Assembly: GCA_964396535.1 (NCBI GenBank)
Contig: CAYNFT010000082.1
Location: 1-9,176 of the forward strand
DNA length: 9,176 bases
Direction of reading: 5' to 3'
DNA from: CAYNFT01 sp964396535
GTDB taxonomy: Bacteria; Chloroflexota; Dehalococcoidia; Dehalococcoidales; UBA2162
The notes beneath the pieces were generated by a model. The model saw only the letters and a list, made by a program, of their open reading frames with translations, searched no databases and had not been told where the DNA came from. Positions 1 through 6,652 of this stretch are shown in pieces (within the stretch, counting starts at the first letter, position 1; every line of letters begins with the position of its first letter). The translations under genes were made by a program, and so were the position numbers.

Positions 1-96
1 ACAGACACATGAACAGATAAGGGGATTGCATTACTCTTTCATAGGAGTATGTTGTAACTTAACAGACTATTATTTACTCGGTTCTTACTATTTGTG

Positions 97-126
97 TTGA
101 CAATCTGATACTTTTCGTAGTAAAAT
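97..126 (+). promoter_or_regulatory. sigma70-type promoter for the leader/ABC-F transcript
   Basis: A perfect -35 box TTGACA (97-102) is followed after 18 bases by TAAAAT (121-126), a one-mismatch -10 box. Transcription would start near 132-134, about 25 bases before the first leader ORF. It is the best promoter match I found in the window and sits where an attenuated ABC-F transcript needs one. Bases 1-96 upstream show nothing else I can support. Confidence 0.75.
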
Positions 127-157
127 CACACGTACTTATCATCACGAGGAATAATAG

Positions 158-259
158 ATGTCGAACTGGAATTTACCCAATAGTCCAGAGATGAAACCTC
201 AAGCTACTGAGCGTCGGATGGCTTGGTATATTTCCAGTTTGGGGAGCATTGTATTGTAA
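158..259 (+). CDS. 33-codon leader peptide (uORF1) upstream of ABC-F gene
   Basis: A short ORF starts at ATG 158, seven bases after a GAGGA ribosome binding site (146-150), and stops at TAA 257-259. The peptide begins MSNWNLPNSPEMKP and ends SSLGSIVL. It has no recognisable domain. Its position, directly after a strong promoter and directly before an intrinsic terminator, suggests a regulatory leader peptide whose translation, not its product, matters. Its coding sequence carries the left arms of two competing RNA pairings (162-171 and 220-228). The stop codon lies in the GUAA loop of a perfect 7-bp hairpin (249-255 with 260-266). Leader peptides with this layout control several ABC-F and erm antibiotic resistance genes; function here is inferred. 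I know of no matching arrest motif. Confidence 0.65.
   Translation: MSNWNLPNSPEMKPQATERRMAWYISSLGSIVL
162..241 (+). promoter_or_regulatory. anti-antiterminator pairing in leader RNA
   Basis: Bases 162-171 (CGAACTGGAA) pair with 232-241 (TTCCAGTTTG): ten continuous pairs with one G-U. The helix encloses most of uORF1. While it is formed, 220-228 lies inside its loop and could reach 281-289 only through a pseudoknot, so the downstream terminator would be favoured. A weaker inner helix, 199-204 with 221-226, would further hold the antiterminator strand. A ribosome on the first codons of uORF1 would melt 162-171. Pairing is read directly; the role is inferred. Confidence 0.55.
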
Positions 260-289
260 AATACAAACTAGCGGATTTATTACCAAGCC
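220..289 (+). promoter_or_regulatory. antiterminator pairing in leader RNA
   Basis: GGCTTGGTA (220-228, codons 21-24 of uORF1) is perfectly complementary over nine bases to TACCAAGCC (281-289). The right arm overlaps the left arm of the terminator (285-295), so the two structures cannot coexist. The loop between them contains the 249-266 hairpin with a GUAA tetraloop, which can form at the same time. This is what an antiterminator should look like. Confidence 0.6.
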
Positions 290-318
290 TAGGAGAGAAG
301 AACCTCCTGGGTTTTTTT
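285..318 (+). terminator. intrinsic terminator (attenuator) upstream of ABC-F gene
   Basis: CCTAGGAG (288-295) pairs with CTCCTGGG (304-311), with one G-U, around an eight-base loop. The stem can extend by three more pairs (285-287 with 312-314), and seven T residues follow (312-318). It lies between the promoter and the ABC-F gene on the same strand, so it would stop most transcripts before the gene unless prevented. That makes it an attenuator and not an end-of-gene terminator, unless uORF1 is an independent gene. Confidence 0.8.
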
Positions 319-369
319 ATTTATTAAAGTAAAGAAATACTTTGATAGGTAAATAAGGAGAATATTAGC

Positions 370-435
370 ATGCCGATGTCGAAAGCTTTCGAAGAACGCA
401 TATTCCCGATACTACCTGAGATTATTGACTATTAA
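370..435 (+). CDS. 21-codon second leader ORF (uORF2), coupled to ABC-F
   Basis: ATG 370 follows an AAGGAG ribosome binding site (355-360) by nine bases; TAA 433-435 ends the frame. The peptide starts MPMSKAFEER and ends ILPEIIDY. The stop codon overlaps the ribosome binding site of the ABC-F gene (AAGGAAG, 434-440), so a terminating ribosome would sit on the ABC-F start region; translational coupling or a second regulatory checkpoint is likely. The coding sequence holds a perfect 14-base palindrome (379-392), and ATGC at the start codon can pair with GCAT at 398-401, so the start could be partly hidden. It is too short to assign by homology. It may be only a coupling ORF. Confidence 0.5.
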   Translation: MPMSKAFEERIFPILPEIIDY

Positions 436-446
436 GGAAGAATAAA

Positions 447-2432
447 ATGCTTACCATTTCAAATATATCTAAGTCATATATCGATAAGGTATTATTCAGT
501 AATGTTAGTTTTAGTGTCAGTGTCAGGGATCGCATAGCCATCATAGGACCGAATGGTTCGGGAAAGACGACTCTCTTCGAGATTATCACAGGGAGTGTGA
601 GTCCAGATGCTGGTAGTATAAATATACGTAAAGGAATTACCATCGGTTATCTGGAGCAAGATATTAAATCTACCTCAAAACAGCGTTTGCTTGACGATAT
701 CACAGCCTCTTCAACTGAGATTACCAGTTTGGCACATCGAATTCAGATTATTCAAGAGGAATTGGCAGAGGAGCTAGAAACAGAAAGTTCGACGGAACTG
801 CTACGTGAACTGGGTGAACTTCAAAACAAATATGAAGCGGCTGGCGGTTATGATACCGAATATGAAGCTAAGACTATTCTCTCCGGGTTAGGATTTGCAG
901 AATCAGACTTCAATCGTCCACTGAGTGATTTTAGCGGTGGTTGGTTAATGCGTGCTGAACTAGCCAAACTTCTCTTCCTTAATCCTGATCTGTTGCTTCT
1001 TGACGAGCCGACAAACCATCTTGATTTGGAGTCCTGCATCTGGTTCGAGAGCTACCTCAATTCCTATCAAGGGGCAGTCCTGGTCACCTCCCACGATAGA
1101 GCGTTCTTAAACAGGGTTGCGAGAAAGGTTCTTGCTATTGAACAGAATAAAGTCTATTTTCATCACGGCAACTATGATAGCTATGTAATAGCACGACAAA
1201 AAGAACTCCAGGTTAAAGAGTCTGCAGCAAAAAGGCAGGAACTGAAGATAAAAAAGGAAACGCGTTTCATCGAGCGATTCCGTTACAAAGCTAAGAAAGC
1301 ATCCCAGGTTCAGAGTAGAATTAAGCAGCTCGAAAAAATAGAAAAAATAGTGGTGCCAAGAGCAACCAGGAGGATACACTTCTCATTCCCCACTCCACCA
1401 AGAAGCGGAAAGGAGGTTATTACTCTAAAGAACATCTTTAAGGCATATGGCACAAATGTCGTTTATCGTGACCTTAATCTGGTCATCAATCGAGGTGATA
1501 GAGCTGCTTTGGTTGGTCCTAACGGTGCCGGTAAAACCACATTACTTAAGATTATGGCTGGAGTACTCCCCTTCGAAAAGGGGGAGCGTAAACCGGGATA
1601 TAATGCAATTATTGCCTATTATGCCCAGTACGTGCTTGAGCTTCTTGATCCTGAGAATAATTGCCTCGATGAGTTACGAAAGGTAGCACCGGAAGAACCA
1701 GAGCAAAATCTGAGGAGAATACTGGGCGCCTTTCTCTTTAATGACGATGATGTTTATAAGAAGGTATCTATCCTTTCTGGTGGAGAGAAAAGCCGCCTGG
1801 CAATAGCCAAGATGCTGATACAACCGGCGAACTTCCTGCTAATGGACGAGCCTACCAACCATCTTGATATTCCATCACGAGAGATTTTAACGGATGCCTT
1901 TGAAGCCTACAACGGGACACTATGTCTCATCACGCATGACGAGACACTAATTCGGCAGATTGCAAACAAGATTATCGACATCAGGGATGGTAGATTGGTT
2001 GTTTTTCAGGGCGATTATGACGGCTATCTCTATTGGAGAGAGTCTTCACTGAAAGATGATTCAGGTGTTCATCAGATCCCGAAAGTATCAACCAAAACGC
2101 AAAATGAGGGGAAAGGCAAACGACGTAAACGCAAGCTAATCGAGGGAGAATTAAGGAATAAATACTATCGGGAGATTGCGCCAATAAGAAAACGAATCGC
2201 TGAAATTGAGGCTGAACTTCAAAAACAAAAGGGGCAATTAAGTGAGATTGAGGATTTACTTTCGAGTTCGGAACAATATAGGGGTAGCACTAGAACTATC
2301 AACACAGTTAAAGAGTATCACAGATTAGAGGAGGCTATAAGATTGCTTTCCGAAGAGTGGGAAAAACTTTCTATCGAAGCCGAAAGAATTAAGCAAGAGT
2401 TTGATGAAGCGAAGAGCAATATCGAGGCCTAA
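447..2432 (+). CDS. ABC-F family ATPase (YdiF/Uup-like), ribosome-associated
   Basis: The protein has two ATP-binding cassettes in one chain and no membrane segment, the ABC-F plan. ABC-F proteins bind the ribosomal E site and relieve stalled or drug-blocked ribosomes. Cassette 1: Walker A GPNGSGKT at 34-41, signature FSGG at 162-165, Walker B and DEPTNHLD at 181-193 with catalytic Glu187, His216. Cassette 2: GPNGAGKT at 357-364, LSGGE at 443-447, DEPTNHLD at 467-474 with Glu468, His497. The basic linker at about 245-320, containing RFRYKAKKASQ, is the tRNA-contacting arm. A Lys/Arg patch near 557-563 leads to a charged coiled coil at 570-660, as in Uup and YdiF. ATG 447 is chosen because AAGGAAG (434-440) lies six bases upstream and the first residues match a normal cassette start. 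All catalytic residues are present. The attenuator-like leader suggests induction by ribosome stalling. Whether it gives resistance or is a housekeeping factor cannot be told from sequence. Confidence 0.93.
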   Translation: MLTISNISKSYIDKVLFSNVSFSVSVRDRIAIIGPNGSGKTTLFEIITGSVSPDAGSINIRKGITIGYLEQDIKSTSKQRLLDDITASSTEITSLAHRIQIIQEELAEELETESSTELLRELGELQNKYEAAGGYDTEYEAKTILSGLGFAESDFNRPLSDFSGGWLMRAELAKLLFLNPDLLLLDEPTNHLDLESCIWFESYLNSYQGAVLVTSHDRAFLNRVARKVLAIEQNKVYFHHGNYDSYVIARQKELQVKESAAKRQELKIKKETRFIERFRYKAKKASQVQSRIKQLEKIEKIVVPRATRRIHFSFPTPPRSGKEVITLKNIFKAYGTNVVYRDLNLVINRGDRAALVGPNGAGKTTLLKIMAGVLPFEKGERKPGYNAIIAYYAQYVLELLDPENNCLDELRKVAPEEPEQNLRRILGAFLFNDDDVYKKVSILSGGEKSRLAIAKMLIQPANFLLMDEPTNHLDIPSREILTDAFEAYNGTLCLITHDETLIRQIANKIIDIRDGRLVVFQGDYDGYLYWRESSLKDDSGVHQIPKVSTKTQNEGKGKRRKRKLIEGELRNKYYREIAPIRKRIAEIEAELQKQKGQLSEIEDLLSSSEQYRGSTRTINTVKEYHRLEEAIRLLSEEWEKLSIEAERIKQEFDEAKSNIEA

Positions 2433-2925
2433 AAGTTAGTGTAGGTAAATTCTGTTTCGTGGTAGGTTCGTGAATAGATTGAAGGTTGATATAACCCGGA
2501 GATCCATACTAAATAATAGGCAGTTGTCATCGGGAGTTGCCCTTGCTAGTCATAACAGGTATCAAATTAAATAACGTATCTTACTAATCGTGGAGTCTGT
2601 TCTCAAATGATAGCAGCTGCCTAAGTGGCTTAATAGACTTCTCTACTCTGAATTGTTAGGTTGTATCGCATTCCCGACTTAAAGAGTGTAACCTTTGTGG
2701 GGACAGACCATCATTCATAAGAGGATTTCTCCTGTAGTTGCAGTCTCCATTATTCCTACCTTGGCTGCTCCCTAAACTTTTAAATACTCTTTAATTGATA
2801 TGGGCACAAAATGCACTGCAATTGATATGGGCACAAAATGCACTGCATATCATCGCTAGCTTCCAGACTATTCCGGGAGATAATAAGCTACTTAAGGCTT
2901 CTAGAGAAAACACGCCTACGGTTTT
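2433..2925. other. intergenic region between converging genes
   Basis: About 490 bases separate the ABC-F gene from the iron-sulfur subunit gene, which converge. All frames are broken by stops up to about 2790. I see no convincing terminator with a T-tract for either gene; a weak inverted repeat (AGAAAAC 2905-2911 with GTTTTCT 2921-2927, no T run) overlaps the stop of the minus-strand gene. The clear structure is the tandem duplication at 2794-2847. An open frame at 2795-2977 is created by that duplication and looks spurious. Confidence 0.6.
2794..2847. repeat. perfect 27-bp tandem duplication
   Basis: The 27-base unit beginning ATTGATATGGGCAC and ending TGCACTGCA occurs twice without gap or mismatch (2794-2820 and 2821-2847). 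The base before each copy is also A. TGATATG in the second copy (2823-2829) is mirrored by CATATCA just after the array (2846-2852), so a 7-bp hairpin can form. The exact identity suggests a recent slippage or duplication event. Function unknown. Confidence 0.9.
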
Positions 2926-3756
2926 CTACCATCTTCTTTTCTGGAGGTATATGTTACCTAGCGATACATCCTTTTGAAGGTAAATATCGTCAATAGTTAC
3001 CGGGTAATAACCTTCAGCCTGAATATTAATGCAATAGGTTGCATCCGCCTCCAAACCATCGAATTCGAAATCACCATAGTTATTGGTCTTAACTGTAAGG
3101 GTCTTCTCTGCAGCTTTGTCAACCAGGGTAACTTCCGCGTTCTCTAAACAATCCTTACTTTCGCCGCAATATATACTGCCGGCAACAAATGCCTTCGGCA
3201 GCCCGATATAATAGACGGCTGGATTGGTCTTGTACTCAGGGTGGAACTGCTCTGCTTTATCTATGAGCTCAGTAAGCTCTTCCTTTTCTCCAAAGGTAAA
3301 CACTCGTGCCGGACAGACCTCTACACATCGCGGCTCTTTCCAACCCTTATCAAGAAGGTGGGCACAAAAATCACACTTCTGTGGAATATCTAACTCTTCG
3401 TTCCAGTAGACCCGACCATAAGGGCATGCCTTCATTATCTGCTTCTGTCCTTTACTCTTTTGAGGGTCGAAAATAACTATACCATCGTCTCTCTTATACG
3501 CAGCACCGTTCTTGGCAGCTTTTACGCAGAGCGGGTCTTCACAGAGCATACACGGTTGTGGCATAAAGGTTGACTTTACTTTAGGAAACTGCCCTCTTTC
3601 AATCTCTTCAACGAAAATCCAATCATGACCTACATCCGGCTGAGCTTCACTATAGGGGAGCCAGGATTGACCGGCAAACTCATCCTTACAGGCAACGAAA
3701 CAATCGAAACACGCTGTGCACTTCGTGACGTCAATAATTAAAGCTTTCTGTCCCAT
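2926..3756 (-). CDS. iron-sulfur subunit of a transhydroxylase-like Mo enzyme (AthS-like)
   Basis: This is the electron-transfer subunit partner of the molybdenum protein encoded just upstream. Twelve cysteines fit three [4Fe-4S] clusters: C13, C16, C19, C23; C69, C72, C77, C111; C128, C131, C144, C148. The usual fourth cysteine four residues after C77 is Ala81, so the four-cluster set of NrfC/DmsB relatives is reduced to three. Residues about 190-276 form a separate carboxypeptidase-regulatory/Cna-B-like beta domain (AGSIY, then NNYGDFEFDGL and AEGYYPV). Length, three clusters and this extra domain all match the small subunit of Pelobacter pyrogallol transhydroxylase, as I recall it. No Tat signal or membrane anchor is seen, so it is probably cytoplasmic. 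ATG 3756 directly abuts the TAA of the large-subunit gene, and its GGAGG site lies inside that gene's last codons, so the two are translationally coupled. Confidence 0.88.
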   Translation of the reverse strand: MGQKALIIDVTKCTACFDCFVACKDEFAGQSWLPYSEAQPDVGHDWIFVEEIERGQFPKVKSTFMPQPCMLCEDPLCVKAAKNGAAYKRDDGIVIFDPQKSKGQKQIMKACPYGRVYWNEELDIPQKCDFCAHLLDKGWKEPRCVEVCPARVFTFGEKEELTELIDKAEQFHPEYKTNPAVYYIGLPKAFVAGSIYCGESKDCLENAEVTLVDKAAEKTLTVKTNNYGDFEFDGLEADATYCINIQAEGYYPVTIDDIYLQKDVSLGNIYLQKRRW

Positions 3757-6228
3757 TTATTTTCCTCCCCATTTCTCTACTTCTACGAGTCCTTGGGCGA
3801 CCTGTCCTGGCACATTGGTTGATAAGAATCTGGCTGACATGAGAAGGTTAACGGCGCCTCCTCTGTCAATGGAATGGGGATTCCCCGGTTCCACCGGGTC
3901 ATACTTTGCTGCCATACGAGCGTGGACAACGCCTGGCCTGATCTTTTCCGTGACCCAGGCTACCAATAGCACAGCAGCTCTGTCATTGTATGCCCTCACA
4001 ATATCGCCGTCCTTGATACCTCTAGCACTGGCATCGGTGGGATGAATCTGGATAGGCCAGTATTGGTAACCATCCTCCTTTAAACGCCGATGCATCCAAA
4101 TCGATCTAATCCATGGGTCTTGTTCACTATGGCTGTGGTAGGAGAATTTAGCATGCGGGGTAATGAGCTGCAAGGGGTACTTTTGAGTCAGGGGAACGGT
4201 ATGCCCTTCCCAGGACGGGACGTATTTAGGTACCAGGGGTCTCTCTTCATCATCAGGCAGATATTTTTGAAGGCGTTGGGAGGAAAACTCAATCTTACCC
4301 GAAGGGGTGCCAAGACCCGTCCCAGTCTCATAGAAAGACCTGAAAGCAGTCCTTTGCTGGTAATCCTTCGAGATGGGCACTATGAAATAGCCCTTCTTTT
4401 TAAACTCCTCATAGCTCATGTATTTTGTTATGTCGCTTATTTCAAAGGCCTTTCTGACCCAGTCCTCCGCTGTATTCCCCTCAGTCAATTCCTCCTCAAA
4501 CCCAAGCTTGTCTGCCAGCAGGGTCATGATTTCCATATCGGTTTTCGATTCGTAGAGAGGGTCAATGCATTTTTGGTGATAGACAATGACCCGGTGATTC
4601 GTCCTCCATATATTGAAGTCCGCAGACGACCACTCACTGATGTCAACTGTTTCAAAGGGGGTGCAGGCAGGAAGCACTATATCCATGAAGGGTGTTTCAG
4701 CTTCCATCCATGCTGTCTGCCCTACAATGAATTCGACCTTCGGGCTCTGATAGGCTTGTGCCCATCTGCTACCTTCGGGAAGAGTACCAAAAAAGTTACC
4801 GCCGATTCGATATATCAATTTTATTTCAGACTGCCCCGGTTTAGGATAATTATACTTCACAAACTGGGATTCAGGTCCCTGTGCAGCCATGGCTGCCCCG
4901 GTCCATTGCACCGGGGGACTCAATATCGCCTCCGGTATCCTGAGCCCGAGAATACCCTCCCCCTTTGCCTGATTTACTGGGTGCGTTTTTGCTACCAGGT
5001 CAACGGGAGACGGACGATAGGTCGGCACAAAGAACTCTACATCCAATGGCGGACCACTTTGGCTGTCCCATATGCTTACACCGGGCTTGCCAAGGCCCTG
5101 CATCGCCTGTAAGAGAATCATCATCCTTGCCCATTCAGTACCGCCCTGTGCACGACAGGCTCCACCCATTCCTGCCCTGACACATATCGTAGTCCTCTTT
5201 GATGCCCACTCCCTGGCCAAGGCTCTTATTATCCCCGCCTCGACCCCGCTAATCTGCTCTGCCCAATCTGGCGTCTTGGGAACGCCGTCTTCATCCCCCA
5301 AAATATATTCTTTCCACTTGTCAAAGCCGTAGGTATGAGTGGCTACATAGTCTTTATCGTATGTATCATCAATGAACCAGATATAGGCGATAGCCGCTGC
5401 TAAAGCGGTATCCGTGCCTGGCCTCGGAGCAATCCATTTATGGGCGAAACGTCTGGCGGTGAAGTTACAAAACGGGTCGATAAATATTTGCTTAATCCCC
5501 AGCTCCCTCAGCCAGAGACGCCACAGGAGACTTTCCTGTCCACCGTAGCCCCAGTTGGATTCCGGGTCGTTAGACCAGAAGACAAGCAATTGGCAGTTCT
5601 TCATTATGTCTTCTAACAGATTAGATTGGTCGGGGTTGCCAATGTTTTCATGGAAGCCCCAGGCGTGAACACCGCCCCAAAACCAACCCTCCCAGCTATT
5701 AGCATGACCTAAGCTTCTCTGTGAACCCAGTATGTTAAAGAACCTTGCTGTCAGGCCTAAATGCGTGAAGCCCCACATGCTGTGACCCCCTGGTCGAGGC
5801 AAAATGGCATCAGGACCGTAGGTTTCCTTAATCCTCGTTATCTCCTGGGCAACTGTCTCTAAGGCTTCATCCCAGCTTATCTGAACGAACTCACCCTTTC
5901 CTCTATTCTCCACACTGCTTTTCCCGCCGGGCTCAAATCCCACTCTTTTCATGGGATACTTAAGCCTGAGAGGATTGTATACGTGCCCTCGAAAGCCAAG
6001 ACCGTAGGGGGTTACGGTAGTCCTGGTTGGAGGTTCGAAGGTCTTTTCACCAACCGTTATCTTCCAGTGGGCTTCTTTCACATCCTCTTCCGTCAGGGGT
6101 AAGGGTCTCACCCTGACAATCTTCTTATTCTTTACATGAACTATTACAGGCCCCCCTAAAGTGCACTGGGTGTATAACTCCTCTTCTGGGTCTCTGGGCT
6201 CTGCTGGTGGCTCTGGTGGTATAACCAT
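3757..6228 (-). CDS. molybdopterin catalytic subunit, pyrogallol transhydroxylase-like (AthL-like)
   Basis: This is a DMSO-reductase-family protein binding Mo (or W) through two pterin dinucleotides. The N-terminus (CTLGGPVIVHVK, 22-33) has one cysteine where most relatives have four for an iron-sulfur cluster; absence of that cluster is known for the transhydroxylase large subunit. Family landmarks: YPMKRVG at 91-97, ISWDEAL at 117-123, RPGGHS at 145-150, NSWEGW at 177-182, TPSGKIEF in the C-terminal half, and the final pterin-binding domain from about 684 (QLITPHAKFSYHSH). By recollection of the Pelobacter structure, Ser178 would be the Mo ligand, His149 an active-site histidine, and Asn177 stands where that enzyme has Asp. 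No Tat signal: it starts MVIPPEPP. ATG 6228 follows AAAGGAGG (6240-6247) by 11 bases. At 823 aa it is slightly shorter than the known enzyme (about 875). The substrate is unproven; another anaerobic aromatic or hydroxylation role is possible. Confidence 0.88.
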   Translation of the reverse strand: MVIPPEPPAEPRDPEEELYTQCTLGGPVIVHVKNKKIVRVRPLPLTEEDVKEAHWKITVGEKTFEPPTRTTVTPYGLGFRGHVYNPLRLKYPMKRVGFEPGGKSSVENRGKGEFVQISWDEALETVAQEITRIKETYGPDAILPRPGGHSMWGFTHLGLTARFFNILGSQRSLGHANSWEGWFWGGVHAWGFHENIGNPDQSNLLEDIMKNCQLLVFWSNDPESNWGYGGQESLLWRLWLRELGIKQIFIDPFCNFTARRFAHKWIAPRPGTDTALAAAIAYIWFIDDTYDKDYVATHTYGFDKWKEYILGDEDGVPKTPDWAEQISGVEAGIIRALAREWASKRTTICVRAGMGGACRAQGGTEWARMMILLQAMQGLGKPGVSIWDSQSGPPLDVEFFVPTYRPSPVDLVAKTHPVNQAKGEGILGLRIPEAILSPPVQWTGAAMAAQGPESQFVKYNYPKPGQSEIKLIYRIGGNFFGTLPEGSRWAQAYQSPKVEFIVGQTAWMEAETPFMDIVLPACTPFETVDISEWSSADFNIWRTNHRVIVYHQKCIDPLYESKTDMEIMTLLADKLGFEEELTEGNTAEDWVRKAFEISDITKYMSYEEFKKKGYFIVPISKDYQQRTAFRSFYETGTGLGTPSGKIEFSSQRLQKYLPDDEERPLVPKYVPSWEGHTVPLTQKYPLQLITPHAKFSYHSHSEQDPWIRSIWMHRRLKEDGYQYWPIQIHPTDASARGIKDGDIVRAYNDRAAVLLVAWVTEKIRPGVVHARMAAKYDPVEPGNPHSIDRGGAVNLLMSARFLSTNVPGQVAQGLVEVEKWGGK

Positions 6229-6239
6229 GGTTGTCGTCC

Positions 6240-6247
6240 CCTCCTTT
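6240..6247 (-). promoter_or_regulatory. strong ribosome binding site of molybdenum operon
   Basis: Read on the minus strand, AAAGGAGG lies 11 bases before ATG 6228. It supports this start and argues against extending the gene upstream. I found no convincing -35/-10 pair for the operon between 6248 and 6412. Confidence 0.7.
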
Positions 6248-6271
6248 CTTGAATTCTTTCACTATTATTAA

Positions 6272-6286
6272 CGCTCACCGTGAACG
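6272..6286. promoter_or_regulatory. candidate operator: near-perfect 15-bp palindrome
   Basis: CGCTCAC (6272-6278) and GTGAACG (6280-6286) form an inverted repeat around one central base, with one mismatched pair. It lies 44 bases upstream of the molybdenum operon start codon, inside its 5' untranslated or promoter region. It could bind a dimeric regulator or form a small hairpin. No regulator gene is adjacent, so the role is a guess. Confidence 0.35.
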
Positions 6287-6412
6287 GGAAGGATGATGGC
6301 ATTATTTTAATTACTGTAGTCTTTAAAGAGGTGGGAAGAACAACTCCAGCCAAAACTTCTCGATGTGACAGACGAAGCATCGAAACAGATAGCCTAAAGC
6401 CAGCATCTAACT

Positions 6413-6652
6413 TCAGCGGCCATGCATCCGAGTAAGTTCGTCACACCGGGTACACAGTACTCTGCAGTTAGATAAATCATCAGGTCCCCCTGGGACTATC
6501 TCGTAGGCGTGCCATTCGCCTTCACGAGTGAAAGTAACTGGACATCTTCCCACATGATGTGGAGCATTCAGGGCATTATGATGTAGCTCGCACTCACAAC
6601 GTCCTCCTGACCTGGCGAAAGCTGCATCCTTTGTAGCCTCTGATAATGCCAT
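6413..6652 (-). CDS. small HNH-fold protein with degenerate catalytic motif
   Basis: This 79-residue protein has the layout of small HNH endonucleases: an early CxC (C19, C21), GRCP with C37, then a Trp-centred segment, GGPDDLSN ending at Asn62, and a CxxC zinc pair (C67, C70). The middle N and zinc ligands are kept. The catalytic histidine pair expected in a W-x-A-H-H-type segment reads WHAYEI (47-52), so His-His is replaced by Tyr50-Glu51, and the last histidine expected after C70 is Asp71. Nuclease activity is therefore doubtful; a DNA-binding or structural role, or a gene in decay, is possible. The start is well supported by a complete AAGGAGGTGA site six bases upstream. It lies 184 bases upstream of the molybdenum operon on the same strand and could be co-transcribed with it. 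Confidence 0.6.
   Translation of the reverse strand: MALSEATKDAAFARSGGRCECELHHNALNAPHHVGRCPVTFTREGEWHAYEIVPGGPDDLSNCRVLCTRCDELTRMHGR

Noticed and set aside
2905..2927. Terminator for the molybdenum operon
   Set aside because: The 7-bp inverted repeat is AT-rich, overlaps the stop codon and is not followed by a T-tract on the minus strand.
2795..2977. 60-codon plus-strand open frame
   Set aside because: It consists largely of the 27-bp duplication read twice, overlaps the end of the iron-sulfur gene antisense, and lacks a ribosome binding site.
3358..3375. Third copy of the 27-bp repeat (GGGCACAAAA)
   Set aside because: Only about ten bases match, and they are explained by coding sequence around a cluster cysteine of the iron-sulfur subunit.
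4090..5112. Long open frame on the plus strand (340 codons)
   Set aside because: It runs antisense through the molybdenum subunit gene, has no recognisable domain or good ribosome binding site, and is explained by the codon pattern of the opposite strand.
6156..6380. 74-codon minus-strand open frame overlapping the start of the molybdenum gene
   Set aside because: It overlaps the well-supported start and ribosome binding site of the molybdenum subunit in another frame and shows no family features.
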